DNA of 64,000 bases from the NCBI GenBank assembly GCA_032718865.1, contig JALUTQ010000001.1:1302001-1366000 (forward strand), in the 5' to 3' direction. Source of the DNA: Tilletia caries. Its lineage: Eukaryota > Basidiomycota > Exobasidiomycetes > Tilletiales > Tilletiaceae. Position 1 is the first letter of the stretch; every line of letters starts with the position of its first letter. Shown in pieces: positions 45,569 through 57,247 of the stretch. A program made the position numbers and the translations under genes. The notes under the pieces are model-generated. The model made no database searches. It saw nothing but the letters and a program-made list of their open reading frames with translations, and was not told where the DNA came from.

Positions 45569-46440
45569 TTCATGCGCTTGCAACCCGAGACGGTTGGCTT
45601 TCTGCGGCGGGGATGTGCTATATTCCTGACCTGGGTGCGTACCTTACCAGAGTGTTCCCCTAACTTTTTCGCCTTGTTGAATAACAGGTCGCTGGGGGGG
45701 GGCTGGGAGTGGGATTTAAATACAGACTTAGTCAACAAAGTTAAGTAGCAGCAACTTACGCCTTGGAACCATAGTGACCTGGCTGTCGGCTGAAGCCCAA
45801 AGGCCAGGGTGTCCCTCAGACTCGATGTGGACCTCAGACCCTTATGACCTGGTAGAGATGTGCGAAGACGTGACTGGGGGCGTCCTCTCCCCCCTCCCCT
45901 TTTCGCGAATCTTTTTGTATCAGAAAGGTCACCAAATCTCAGCCCAGCACGGCTACGCAGAAGCTCAAGGTAGCTTCGCTACCCTTCGTCTGCTTCGCCA
46001 TGCGGCTGCGACTTGCGATCGTAGCTACGAGCATCTATATCATTGTCCATGTAACATTTTTGAATGTTGATCAAACTTGCGTGAAAAAGGGATTGAGGAA
46101 CTTCACACACGTAATCATCCCGCACGGCTGTATCTACCAAGGAAGCAGAAAGCAAAGAATGATATGTCATATGATGGCTTCGCGCAGAGAGAGACAATTG
46201 ACAAACAAGACGGAGAATAGCTGCGAGCGCAATGAAGATAAGATTAAAAGACTGAGGAGAAAAAAGCGTGAGGCTAATGCAGAAGGAGAGGTCAGGGGAT
46301 AGGAAACATAAGCGGCCGGGGAAGCAGACGGAAGGGACGTAGAAGACGGGTGAAGGCTGAGACCGGAGACGAATGGGCAAAGGAATGCCAACAGAGCTTG
46401 ATGCGAAGGTAAGGGAATATAGAAGAGGCAAGAGCACAGC
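45569..46440. other. No recognisable gene
   Basis: A G-rich run (GGGGGGGGCTGGGAG, about 45695) resembles a polypurine tract after the gypsy region, but no LTR follows that I can match to the other side. The rest shows no exon. Confidence 0.35.
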
Positions 46441-46447
46441 AGAAAGA

Positions 46448-46500
46448 AAGTCAGATCAGGTCAGGTCAGGTCAGGTCAGCCGTCAGGTCAGGTCCAGTGT
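46448..46500. repeat. (AGGTC)n microsatellite
   Basis: AGGTC/CAGGT units repeat about nine times with one break. Confidence 0.85.
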
Positions 46501-46921
46501 TGAACATACTATTGGAGTATGGAACCCTGGGCGACTTGAGAGAGGAGAAGCACAATGGTGACGCCGAAGGTGGCCACCGACGACGGACACATTGACCTCG
46601 GCGGGCTTGACGTTGGCAATGTCGAAGTGGAAGGTGGAGGCGCGTGTGATGTCAAAGGTGGTGACCCGTGACACAGAACAGACTGTACGAAGATATGCAG
46701 TGATGAGCACCATTTTTAACTCATGAAGCGTCAGAGCCGTTAGAAGAAGGAGAGGGGGGGTCGGGGAAAAAAACCCACCGCTTGGGGTCGTAAAGACTTG
46801 AAGACCTCGGCGACGATGGGCACGGTGGAGTTGACGGGGTTGGAGATGACGAGGTGGTGTGCTTTGGGAGCAACCTTGGCAGCGGCTTTGTCGAGGGAGA
46901 GAGCTGTCCGATGGGGCATGG
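46500..46921 (-). pseudogene. Malate dehydrogenase fragment
   Basis: Malate dehydrogenase converts malate and oxaloacetate with NAD. The minus strand encodes AAAKVAPKAHHLVISNPVNS and TVPIVAEVFK. After an intron-like gap it reads VTTFDITRASTFHFDIANV and KPAEVNVSVVGGHL, with a frame change after VGGH. These match the middle of the mitochondrial enzyme, between the cofactor-binding fold and the catalytic His region. The N-terminal Rossmann part with its GAAGGIGQ motif is absent and nothing follows after VGGHL. It still has a gap where an intron would be, so it derives from genomic DNA rather than a spliced copy. Confidence 0.7.
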
Positions 46922-47792
46922 TGAGTGAGGAAAGTCAGTCTACTCATCTTGACGACGTCGACCGGATTCATAAGAGCAGAGAGCTGAAAAACGAATGGGT
47001 GCGTAAGGACCTAACCCGGAGCACCTGATGCAGATGCGCGTATAAACACGAGGCTCACCTTGGATGACAATTCGGGAGTGCTGACTGCTGGGGCCTGGGC
47101 CGGACTCAGAATGGGAACAAAGCAGAGACTGGTATGGGTAAGTGGTATCAGCCATCAGGTTAAGCAGGAAAAAGCAAAACAGCGGTGAGCATCATTAACT
47201 TGAACCTTGGTGAGCAGAGAGCGGTTAAAAAGAAATCGAGGGGGATTGTGCAATTCGCATGATGCTTGTCGGGCTTCGATGGAAGCGTGAAGAAAGGCTG
47301 GCGGTGTTGGTTGTCGTCTGTCGAGTGTCGAACCCTGTGCCAGAAGTTGCAGGACTAGATTTGGTCAAGGGTCTACTGATTCAGAATGGTGTGTTGTGTT
47401 GGTAGTTGCGAAGAAAAGTCCCAAACTACGAGCCTGAATGGCAAAAAGCTTACGGCCGTAAGGCGGGAGCCGCCCTATAACCCCTTAACTAAAGTTAGGG
47501 GAATGGCTATCGGCCGATACTCTGCCTCCACTTCTCTCTTCTCGATTCCTTTCCTTTCTCTTCCTTTTCCCTTCGTTCCGCTCTGCTCCGTTCCGTCCCG
47601 TTCCGCTCCGTTCCCTCCGCTTCCCGTTCTCTTCCCTTCTCTGCTTCCTCGGCTCAACTCTCGTGATCACGCCATGATCATCACTCGAGACCAACACCTC
47701 TCTAGAGCAACACTTCCCTTCTCGATTGTATCTTTCCCTTTCCTCTCTCCATCAATTCAAACAACTCCTTGCTATAGTACGTTAGTACAATC
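46922..47792. other. Upstream of the Crypton; pyrimidine tract
   Basis: Possible small 5' exons of the malate dehydrogenase fragment lie at 46970-47155 (minus strand, GTGAGC donor and TTTTTCAG acceptor), but their translation is not recognisable. At 47530-47650 the + strand is a CTTTCC/TTCCG-rich tract. No further gene is supported. Confidence 0.35.
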
Positions 47793-50052
47793 ATGGCACG
47801 GGGCGAAAACATGCGACAGGCCCAGCTCGCCGATCTGTTTGTCCTTCCCCTTCCAAACGAGGGAGCGCAAGATGCGTCCGCCGTAGTGTTGATCATGGAC
47901 AACGGGAAGACTAACGCCTACGGTAGGATCGACTACGGTGGATGCATGAGGGCGAAAAAAAATGCGTCCGAATGTCCGCACAATGCCCTTGCTTTCTCTC
48001 TTTTTCCAGCGCTTTCACATCGACAACGAGCCCTTTCCCACCTTCCAACGACGCGAAAACTGGTACCATTTTCACCTCCTCGTGCACGAGGAACGGACCG
48101 TCGCTATGCAGTACAACAACCACTACCACATCATGAAGAGGATTCTTGGGTCGCTTGATATCCACACATCCAAGAAGACTCATTTGAACCGAGGCGGAGC
48201 AGCACGGCATGGGGAGGACAGTGGGGCGAGCGAGGGTGAGATTCGTAGGGCAGGTCGATGGAACGTCCAGCAGATGCAAGGATGCTACCTCACAGGCCTT
48301 CCTCGAAAGGCCATGCGCGCCCTCGCAGGATTCCCGACGAAGCCAGGAGCTTACCATCTTCCCAGAGCCACCATCAATCCTCCCCCCAGCCCTCCTCAAC
48401 AAGATCTGGCCGGATGTCGAAGGCGCACTCCTCGGAATCGAGCAAGGCCGCCTGGAGAAGGACCTGGCGGCACAGGGCTTCCTCCGCCTTCTCGTCTATC
48501 TGCGCACGGTTCTCGTCCAGGATGCTGTTGTCATGCGCAAGCAGTTCCCCCAACATCCAATCTTCCAGCACACCATCTTTGCCGATCCACTCTTCATCGA
48601 CTATGCAAAGAACCTCGAAGTAGCGCTGGACAAGAACGAGCGACCTCTTTCCGTTTCCGTACAGGAGATCTTGCCCGAGGTCCATCGATACCTTCTGGAT
48701 ATGCAGCGCGACCAGCAAGCCGCACACCTCGTCACCCAGCACACCAACAGCACCATTTTTGCAGCTTGCTGGTCTCGTCCAAGGCGCCTTTACCTCCATC
48801 CTCAACGAGGTCGACTCTCTTGCCAACAGGGAAGTCAAAGTGACCGTCCATATCGAGCAGCATCAGCAGCGCACCGGCTCTTCTCCTGTCGCTGTCGCAG
48901 CCCTGGCTCAATCAGTCGGTGAGCCCTCCGACTGCCTCACATGCTCCCCCCTTCTCAGACTATCCTTCTCATGACCTTCTTGCTCTCCATCTCTTCTTCA
49001 CCAGCTGCCCCTTCTTCTACAGTGCCGCGACAGCTCCTGGGCCTTCCCACAACAGCCGCCATCGCCTCCTCGTCTTCTCCTTTGGTTCCGCTCTCGCCCC
49101 CTGTCTCGCCCTTCTCGTCAGCTGCGCCGTTCCCGTCAGCTGCTCCGCTCTCGGCTTCAGCTTTCACGTCTTCTTCTGCTCTCGTTCTCGCCTCCTCTAC
49201 ATCTGCCTCTACATCTGCGGTCATCACGCCTCCTTCTCCTTCTCCACCTGCTCGCGCCCTCACCGTTGCGCCTCACGCCCTGACCGTTGCGCCTCATTCG
49301 TCAGCCGCTGTCTCTGAGGATTCATCTGCTGCTGTGGTGCGTACCTGCTCGTGTGTGCTTGCTTGCGTGTCGTGTCTCATCCTCTCTTACTGACTTCACT
49401 TCACTTCCTTTGTATTATCTACCTTTGCAGCGCGATGGTATGTTACATGTTGTGGCTGGCTCGTTGTGACTCGCTCCAAGAGTGTACACTGAGTATTGAA
49501 GCTGATCCGCGTGCTTGCCTTCCTGCTCTAGACCGTCTCTCCATCACCAGCAACGAGGACGAGAACATCGAACACCAGTTGGAGTCAGAACAGCAGCAGC
49601 AGCGCTCAGAGCAGCCCCCTCTACTTCTCCCCTCCCCCTCGTCCTCGTTGCCATCTCAGTCTCCAGCATTTGCTCTGCCTCTGCGAGGAGGAGCAGCAGC
49701 AGCAGCAGCGGAGGAGGAGACGGTGCCGATATTTCAGCAGAGCCGCGCGTTGACAAGCATAGTTCACGTGTGGCAAGAGTACGAGAAGGGCATCAACCAC
49801 GGACCGGCGGTGCGAGACTTGGAGGCTCGATGGCAGCACAAGTGGAGGACAGACACGAAGAGTCGGAAATTTTTCTCTCAGCGTAACAAGATATATGCCA
49901 AGGTCATGCGCCTCGCACACGACAAGCGCATCACAGAGGTTCAAGCGGCACAGGCACTGGAGAACGCACGGGTGGCTTTGAAGCGGTCGGTGGACTGGTG
50001 CCAGAAAAACGCAGATACTCTTTTTACTGCTACAGTATCGTGCTTGAGGTAG
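47793..50052 (+). pseudogene. Crypton tyrosine recombinase with GCR1_C domain
   Basis: Cryptons move by a tyrosine recombinase related to yeast Ndc10, often with a GCR1_C DNA-binding tail. Here MRQAQLADLFVLPLPNEG starts the visible part. Next come IMDNGKTNAYGRIDYGGCMR and ECPHNALAFSLF, then RFHIDNEPFPTF. The active-site region is THLNRGGAARHGEDSG ... RRAGRWN ... GCYLTGLPRKAMRALAGF. After a Ser/Pro-rich linker with two GT-AG introns and a 7-nt exon (CGCGATG), the GCR1_C part reads VWQEYEKGINHGPAVRDLEA, WQHKWRTDTKSRKFFSQRNK and ends at 50052. The frame shifts at T5 (48001-48005), C6 (48382-48387) and T5 (48756-48760). The N-terminal SAM-like part is not visible. Confidence 0.8.
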
Positions 50053-51520
50053 TAGTGTAGTCTCTCAGTTCTTCCCTTCATTCTTTTTCACTCTTTGTAT
50101 TTTTTCGTCAAACGTTCACGGCTCTGGAACTGCATTCATTCGGTGACTGTAACGATCGATGTGCATTGTGATCCTGTTTGAATGCTGATGTCGAAAGGGG
50201 AGAGGAGAGAAGGAGAAAGATGTGCCGGGGCTCGGGTGCGAGCTTGATTCGTGCCGGAGCCGAGTTCCCCACGCACCCCGAGTACCCAACCCGACCCGAC
50301 AGCAAAGCGCACCGAGACGCGCATTTCCTCGCCGAGCGCGAGAGGGAAATCTGATCTGATCCTGTTCCCTGAAAAAGAGAAAGAGAGAGAGAACAGAGAA
50401 AGAGAAACAGGGAGGAAAAAGAGGCAAGAGGAAGACAGAAGAAGAAGAAAGACAAAGAGAGGTTGTCAGCTCAAGTGGGTGGTCAGCGATAGCAGCAGCA
50501 GCAATGTAAGACGCCCACGCACCCGGTATGACATGCGCGCAGCTGCGGTAAAGAAGAAGTGGAGTGAAGCAGAAGCAGGGGCGAGAGGAGGTGAGGGTGA
50601 GCAGGGCAGAAGCACGATAGATGCAGATGGGAACAAGAGAGAAAGAGAACGCGGTTTCAGTAAGGGTTAGCTGCTCAAGGACGCGTCCGTATCATACTGA
50701 CTCTTAGATAGCTGATGTCTGATGAGCGCGCAGAAGTTGAGTGAGGATGAGGAAGTTGAGTGAGGATGAGGAGGAGCCCTCAGGTAGTTGGGTCACCAGT
50801 ATGACGCGCCGTTTTGATACGCTTTTCTGCTTTCTGCTTTCTGCTTTCTGCTTTCTGATTCTGGTATTCTGGTTCTGAATTCTGAATTCTGCCCGTTCCT
50901 GCCTTACATCAACGCATAACACAGGAGCATGAAGACCATTCATTGAACATCGATTCTCCACACCTTGTTGCTGGTAGTGGCCACAGCAGCTTCAGGGAGC
51001 AGCTTCCCGGGTTTATATCACAGACCCCCAGGCTCGGTCCAACACGGCTCAGCTACAGTCCTACAGTCACGGTCATATGATATTGCTGCCCATGGCCTCC
51101 TGTCGCAGTAGCATTTACAAAGGAGAGGGATTTACTGGTTGGGAAGAAGAAAAAGGGGCTCCTGAGCACGATGCACATGTCGGGTCGGGGTCGCTCGAAG
51201 CTTACAGACTGCAGAGAAAGAACGATCAGCGGGGATTGAGATAGGGAGCGGTCAGCCACGGCCGATGCACATGGCGGTAAACTGTAGAATGCGAGGAAGA
51301 GATCAGCGATCGGACCAGCATCATCACTTACTCTCGGCACAACGTGGTAAGGCTTGTTGGGAGGAAAGAGAGAGGGGAGAGACGGATGTGGGACGAGTCC
51401 CCAACCGGCGCAGCCGAGGACGCCAAGCTTGAGGGATTGGGCGGTGGATCTTCAAAACTGTGGGGGGGGGTGGGAGCAATGAATACGTCAGGTCCAGACA
51501 TAAGTGAGAAGCGACGAAGA
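50053..51520. other. No recognised gene
   Basis: Contains a (TTTCTGC)n microsatellite at 50825-50860 and purine-rich sequence at 50360-50460. Minus-strand stretches near 51330-51480 may include exons of the gene at 51540-51949 (one reads KLGVLGCAGWGLVPHP), but their phase is not settled. Confidence 0.35.
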
Positions 51521-51539
51521 GATAGGGTCACTTGGAATG

Positions 51540-51949
51540 GTGAGAAGGGGGTGGGAGGGAGGACTCGCCTTTCCTGGGACTATTGCGGTGCATGGACGCG
51601 CGCAGATACTGTGCAGCCCACATGCGCTGGGCGCGCGATACGGTGGAATAGCCTGCAGAAACGGGGCAGACACATATATTCAGCACCAGCACAGCGAGCA
51701 GCATAGAGGCAAGCTATCGGTACTCACCTCCTTCTGACGTGCTGATCGCGGCTTCAAGTCCACAGGACCGGCGGAGCAGCGCGACGGAAGAGCCTACAGA
51801 TACGAATGAGTGAGAGGTTAGAGTTAGCCACCCGCGACCTGAGCAGTAGTAGCAGCAGCACACGCACCAATAGCAAGGCCGACAGCGGCGCCTGTCATGA
51901 AGGACGTGTCCAGGTCGACCGCGAATGAGGATACATAGGCGATGACCGA
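51540..51949 (-). CDS. Three phase-matched exons of an unrecognised gene
   Basis: Exons 51949-51868, 51793-51728 and 51652 to about 51560 have GT-AG junctions (GTGCGT...GTAG, GTGAGT...TGCAG) that keep one reading frame. The peptide runs VIAYVSSFAVDLDTSFMTGA, AVGLAIGSSVALLRRSCGLE, then YSTVSRAQRMWAAQYLRASM. The small hydrophobic stretch could be a membrane segment. Upstream the gene is cut at the repeat fragment at 51976, so the 5' end is missing. I do not know the family. Confidence 0.45.
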
Positions 51950-51975
51950 CTGACCGTGGTTGAAATGAGACGGGT

Positions 51976-52041
51976 GGCTAGGTATTGAGCGTCAACGGAC
52001 GCGACTTCATTGCGCCTCGAGCATCCAAGGTGTATGGAAAC
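51976..52041 (+). repeat. Dispersed repeat, 3' fragment
   Basis: Matches 28770-28833 (TTGAGCGTCAACGGACGCGA to TATGGAAACG). Only the last 60 bp of the 327-bp repeat are present. Confidence 0.8.
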
Positions 52042-53962
52042 GTAAACATGCAATAAATGATGCCGGTGTGTAATTCAAACCTGGGACGATCTGGCAACTT
52101 CACCAGATGAACATTGTCACGCATCGCCACACCATAAGGTCTACCGTTGACGCATCATTTCCCGCTGCTGTCACAGCCATGCCTTTATTGTCATTCCCTT
52201 CTGCCTTGCTGTGATAGCTTTTTACCATTATATTTCGTCTCGACCTTTGACGCTATCGCGTACTCGCTTCCAGACACCGGGTGACGTCCTTGGCTTAACT
52301 TGGGCCACGCAGCTGCCGATGATTGATTGCTGGTAGCCGGTAGGCACCCTGCTGCGCTGCTCAATTTTGGGTAGGGTACTCAGCAACAAGGATAAGGGGC
52401 GAAAGGTCAGCGGCGCACATTAATGCGAGCGAGAGGAGGAAACCCACGCCGTGGACTGCGAAACCAGCAGCAGTGCTTGCCATTTGCAGAAAAGAATTGA
52501 ACGGTAAGACACCTGGTCGCTAATGCGTGTCGGCGAGGCAACAGAGAAGCGAAAAAATATTGGCCGTTGCAGGTGGGCCGTAAAGCTGGTGCCTTCGGGG
52601 CGGCCGAGTCGACGAGGGGAGTGGAAGACTGGGGCAGATTGGTGATGTGCTTCTCGGCGAGGTTGACGAAACTTCACTATGAAATGTCTCCGATGATGTG
52701 AATTCTGGATAGCTGGTCAGGTAGACAAAGCTCGACTAAAAAGGTCTTGATGGGTGTAAACTGCGAGCCACGAGGATTAGTCGACGGGCGTCGACGAGGA
52801 CCGCTGTCGTTAGTCAAAAGAAAAAAAGAGAGAGTGAGCGCGCGCATATGGATGTGAGCAATGAGACTACAGCGTAAAGAGAAACGGTAATTGTGATGGT
52901 CATAATGAAGTGATGGATCAGTGATTGACAACGGCGTTGTATGTGCTGAGTTGTCAGTGCAACGCGCAGCGTCTGTGGAACAGATCGGCGGCAAGCAATT
53001 TCGGTCGGAGCACAGAAATGCAACACAATCTAATAAAGCTCAGCGTGCGGATCTCCACAGCGTGTCAACAGCAGAAACAGATGTGGCCAGGAACGCGTGA
53101 AAACAAGCGCTGTCAGTTGATCGCGTTGATAGCGTCTCAGCAGCACATGCGGCGTCTCAACAGCGCTTGGGTAGCTCCCACAGCGTCTCAACAGCGTAAT
53201 AGGTTTCCCCGAGAGTTCTACCGAATTTTTATTTTGATTCTATGGCACTCGATTTAAGGAAATACAAATCGTTATCTTTTGAGAGTTGGAACCCCAGCCA
53301 ACAAAAATTGGCAGTCGATTAAGCGGACAAGCAGGCCTGGAACAAAACTCGTACACCCGGTTATAAATTACTTGAGACTCGTGTATTTTGGAGAAAGAAA
53401 AAGGCAAGAACCCACGAAATAGCATGCATACAGCCCACGCATCATGATTGGCCCACACTGCCTTCGTCACAATGTCCTCAATGCTCGCCATATCACTGCT
53501 TGCGCAGTACATACCGCCAGCACGGCCATCTCAATGAAGCAAAAACCTGCCGTTCATGCAACTTTTTGACCTTGAGTGAATATACAGGCAATTTTTAGCA
53601 GAAAGATGTGTAGGCTATAGAGAGTACGGGTGAGCAAGAGCAGAAGCTCGAAAGACGACAAAGCTGGAGGCAGAGGACGAAAAAAGTGGAGCAGAGAGGC
53701 TATTTTTAGTATCTAAAGACTTTCATAGAGACGCGTCTTGTCACGCTCGCGTGCTGCTCAGTTGTCAGTCAGTGGCTCAGTTATTGGCAGGGCCGATTGT
53801 TTTTGGTTCGTTTTGACTTTGTCTCAAGCAATTTGCGACCATTCCATGAGTGGCTTTATGCCTCAAAGTATTCATAAATGTGGATGAAAAGACAAAAAAC
53901 TTCAAGGCAGTTACCTCACTTTTGAATTTTGAGTCAGTTGACCGCCAGTGGTGTAACATACC
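52042..53962. other. Mostly gene-free; one possible exon
   Basis: On the minus strand about 52540-52676 reads FVNLAEKHITNLPQSSTPLV and continues Pro/Ala-rich after an acceptor-like TTTCATAG; I do not recognise it. At 53050-53200 the + strand repeats GCGTCTCAACAGC four times. Otherwise I see nothing. Confidence 0.3.
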
Positions 53963-54677
53963 CAGGGCTCGACTCCGACTATAGTCGCACGTTTTTTTGG
54001 CATAGTCATAGTCGTAGTCGTAGGCGTTTTTTGAAAATCCGAAATAGTCATAGTCGCAAGTCTGACTATAGTGCCATAGTCGACTATAGTCGCAGGCTTT
54101 TGCGCAGCTAAATTTTTGCACTACAGTGTGACTATAGCCAAAATTGTAACGCCTGTGCGCCACTATAGTCGGACTTTGGGACAACAATTTTCGCACTATA
54201 GTTGCACGTCAAATTTCAGACTATAAACAGTTATGGTGTAGGTCGCCCTCAATTGCCTAAAACTGGATATAGTCAGGCTATGGTTCGGCTATCCAACGAT
54301 AATAGTCGCACTATAACTGGCTATAGTGTTTCATGGGCAATGGATGACATAGTCTGACTATAGTGGTGGCGGTCGGTCCTGTGGCTATAGTCGCAACTTC
54401 AAGCTATAGTCAGACCATGGCATACTATAGTCGAACTATAGCCGGATTCTTTGCTGCGACTATAGCCTTGATGTCCAGCTATTGTCCGACTATAGTCGCA
54501 AAATCAATTTTAAACCAGATTTTTAACGACTATGGCGACTATTGTCTTACATTTTCTGGAGCATAGTCATAGTCATAGTCGTAAGTGCGACTATCAGCGG
54601 CTATGACTATAGTCGCTATAGTTGTATGAGGCTATAGTCGTAATAGTCGTAAAATCCCATAGTCGTGCCGAGCCCTG
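53963..54677. mobile_element. GACTATAGTC-family element (715 bp), copy 2
   Basis: Ends CAGGGCTCGACTCCGACTAT and CAGGGCTCGGCACGACTAT. It has the same inner flank as copy 1 (CGTGGCAC here), but its outer flank is AACATACC. Homology between the two large units stops exactly at this outer end, and neither copy has a target-site duplication. Confidence 0.85.
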
Positions 54678-54809
54678 CGTGGCACCGCTGTAGCGCTTGA
54701 TGATGCAGGAAATCTACGGAAGGGAAGTCGGATATTGCTTCATCAGTGCTTATTTATTGACGAGAGGGAGGTTGAAAGGCCAATCATACTCACGATCACG
54801 AAGTCGATG

Positions 54810-57247
54810 CTCAAGCGGAACCTCCTCCCTTGAGCAAATTCAGGTTCCGCTTGAGCAAATTCAGCGCGGTAGGAAATTTTGACGACGTGCTTACCGTTGT
54901 CGAAGGCGTGGTGAGGTGTGACTTGTCCACGGTCCCATCTGGAAGCTGTTGATGTTGAACCTGAAGCGCGAGATCGAAGGAGGTCGTGAGCAGGCGAAAG
55001 ACGCCGCGCAGCATGTCGATCCTGGGCGCTGGGTGCGGCGAAGAGCCCCGGACGACATCGACGGCAGTCTGAGGGAGAGAGACGTTTGCAGTGACAAGCC
55101 AGCTCTCACCGTCTCAACTCTGAAGGTTTGGGACCGGGTCATCCGCAGTCACAATCGACCAAAGCGCTTTAAATGCCGCCTCGTTCTTGCCCTTGTCGTT
55201 GTCCCGCATCGGCCAGCCCGAGCTGGGCGAGTTTTTCGAGCTGCTGGGCCGTTGCTACGGCTGGCGAGAGGTAGTACGTTGCAGCGACGTTGCCCTGCTG
55301 TACCTGACGCTTTTTGGGCTTGTATTGCCTTGCGGATGTCGGCTTTTGCAATCCCATCCGCTCGAACGGACACTGCCAGCTGCCCAGCTCGCATACTCGC
55401 CTCCCAGTCACCAGGTGTGCCACCAGGCACGGAAAGCATTTGCGACCGGTCGACGTGCGGGCGGAGCTCTGGTCGGTTAGGGTGCTGCTGTTCTTGCTGA
55501 GGCACGGAATAGACCGATCCTTCTCGTTCAGCAGCCAATAAACCAATCCGTCGCAGTACTTGCGATCGTCTTGCTTCCTGATCTGATGGTGTTTGAATCG
55601 AAAAATGCTCAAGTTCAGTATCGATTCTTTGGCGTCACACTGCTGTGGAGTCTACTCACAGATCGTCGTAGCTCTGTTCCCGACCAGTGCAAGCCTGCTG
55701 CAGACTCGCCACTAATATAAGCCTTCAGCTCATTTGTGAGCGTCTCCGCCACCTAATCATCGAAGAGCTTGTCGACATTCTTTTTCTTGACGGTGTTCCT
55801 CCAGATACCGGCTTGCAGACAACAGCGCCGCGTCGGCCGTCGGCATCATTCTGGTTGTGGAACGATAGGCATTTGTGGCCTGTACTGAAGGGCGCGTATG
55901 ATGCGAAACTAAGTCGCTTGGCGAGGCCGGTGTAATTACGTGACGGCTGCTCTTCGACCTTGAGACTCCATGATTGTGCTCGCCACTGTCGTTCGGGTGG
56001 CCGGAAGGGTAAGTGCCGCTTGATTAGTGAGGCAGCTGTTGCGTTCGTTGGAGTTGCCGATAAGGATCGCAAGATGGACCATCGCTTGAAGTCCGGAAAA
56101 GAGTCGGAGCATCGGCTCCTTGGGCCCTGCATTTGGCTCGTTGAGCTTCGATGCTCGCCATGGTAGGCTGCGACAGGCCGGCTCCGGCTCTTCGGCGAAG
56201 CGTATTCTCTCTTGAGCGGAGACACAGAAAAAAGGCTGACGTGATAGGGAGATCTCGATCTCATGAGGTGCACTCTGTCTCTGTGCTCGTGACTGCTGTG
56301 GAAGATGAGTAGAGGACCTGCGCCGGCGCTGATGTGGCCCGCGTGGGCGGGCTTGAATTTTTGGATGGTGGTGCGACTGTGCGACTGTGAGTCCGATGCT
56401 TGCGAAAGCGGTGGTCGCCCACAAGCCTTTGGAATCGAAGACGTCCTGTAGCTTGATGTCTTCGGAGGGGGCTATAGAGTCTTCCATGGTCTTGAATTTG
56501 AGTGCACATCGCCGCCTCGAAGTTCGCTTTTTCGTCCTCCAGTTTTGTATTGGCTAGCAGCCAACAGAATACTGATCAGCGAGCAGTGTGAAGAAGGAAA
56601 GGTAGAGTGAATAGTTACTGGAAGTTCTTCAGTACAAGGGAGAGCAGCGAGAGCTGAAAAGGTGACGAGGAACAAAGGGAAGGCTCTCGGCCGAGAGGAA
56701 GAGAGGTGATGAGAAATGGAAGGAGCGAAGATAATAGATAAGATAAGGAAGCACGTGGCGCAGCCATGTGGTACCGCCACAAGTTTTGACTTTTGCGACA
56801 ATCTCTGGAGGTGAAAGTTCGAACCGTGTGTGTTTAAAGCTGCTCGATACGGTGATCGGCTTACGTTCCGGATCGAGCACCACAACTCGAAATTCAAGCT
56901 GTGCGTTGGATGGCTTGTTCAGGAAGGTGAACGTGAGGGGAGGGACGCTAGCGGATCTCGGCTGGATCATTGTGCCCCATACGATGAAAGAGCCCGGGAG
57001 CGGCGCGCGCACGCGTTTTCGGGGAAGCTGTTCGTCGTCCTCGTAGTCACGCTGCTTGTTTTTGCCGTGCATAACTTTGTCGGTGACCTTCGCAACGACG
57101 TCCCCACGTCGAGTTGTGATTCTGGGCGGAACCATCGTGCTTGAAGAAGGCGAGCCGGAGGATGGCCGATGGGTGACCTGAAGGAATGGGTGGTGGGGAG
57201 AGGATGGACGTGGTAAACAGTGAGGGAGTGAAGCTGAGTCTACTCAC
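54810..57247 (-). CDS. Unrecognised multi-exon gene in the repeat unit, copy 2
   Basis: Counterpart of the gene at 35870-38640. The first long frame (57135-56629, starting MVPPRITTRRGDVVAKVTD) is intact for 168 codons. It continues FTFLNKPSNAQLEFRVVVLD and VSSSFKHTRFELSPPEIVAK, because the 7 bp that break copy 1 are absent. The MEDSIAPSEDIKLQDVF part starts at 56487. One base-level difference near 56365 joins different frames here than in copy 1. No family recognised. Confidence 0.45.

Noticed and set aside
41046..45720. Complete gypsy element with the dispersed repeat at 41046 as 5' LTR
   Set aside because: No second copy of that repeat follows pol, and the 28507 copy extends beyond it without retroelement sequence.
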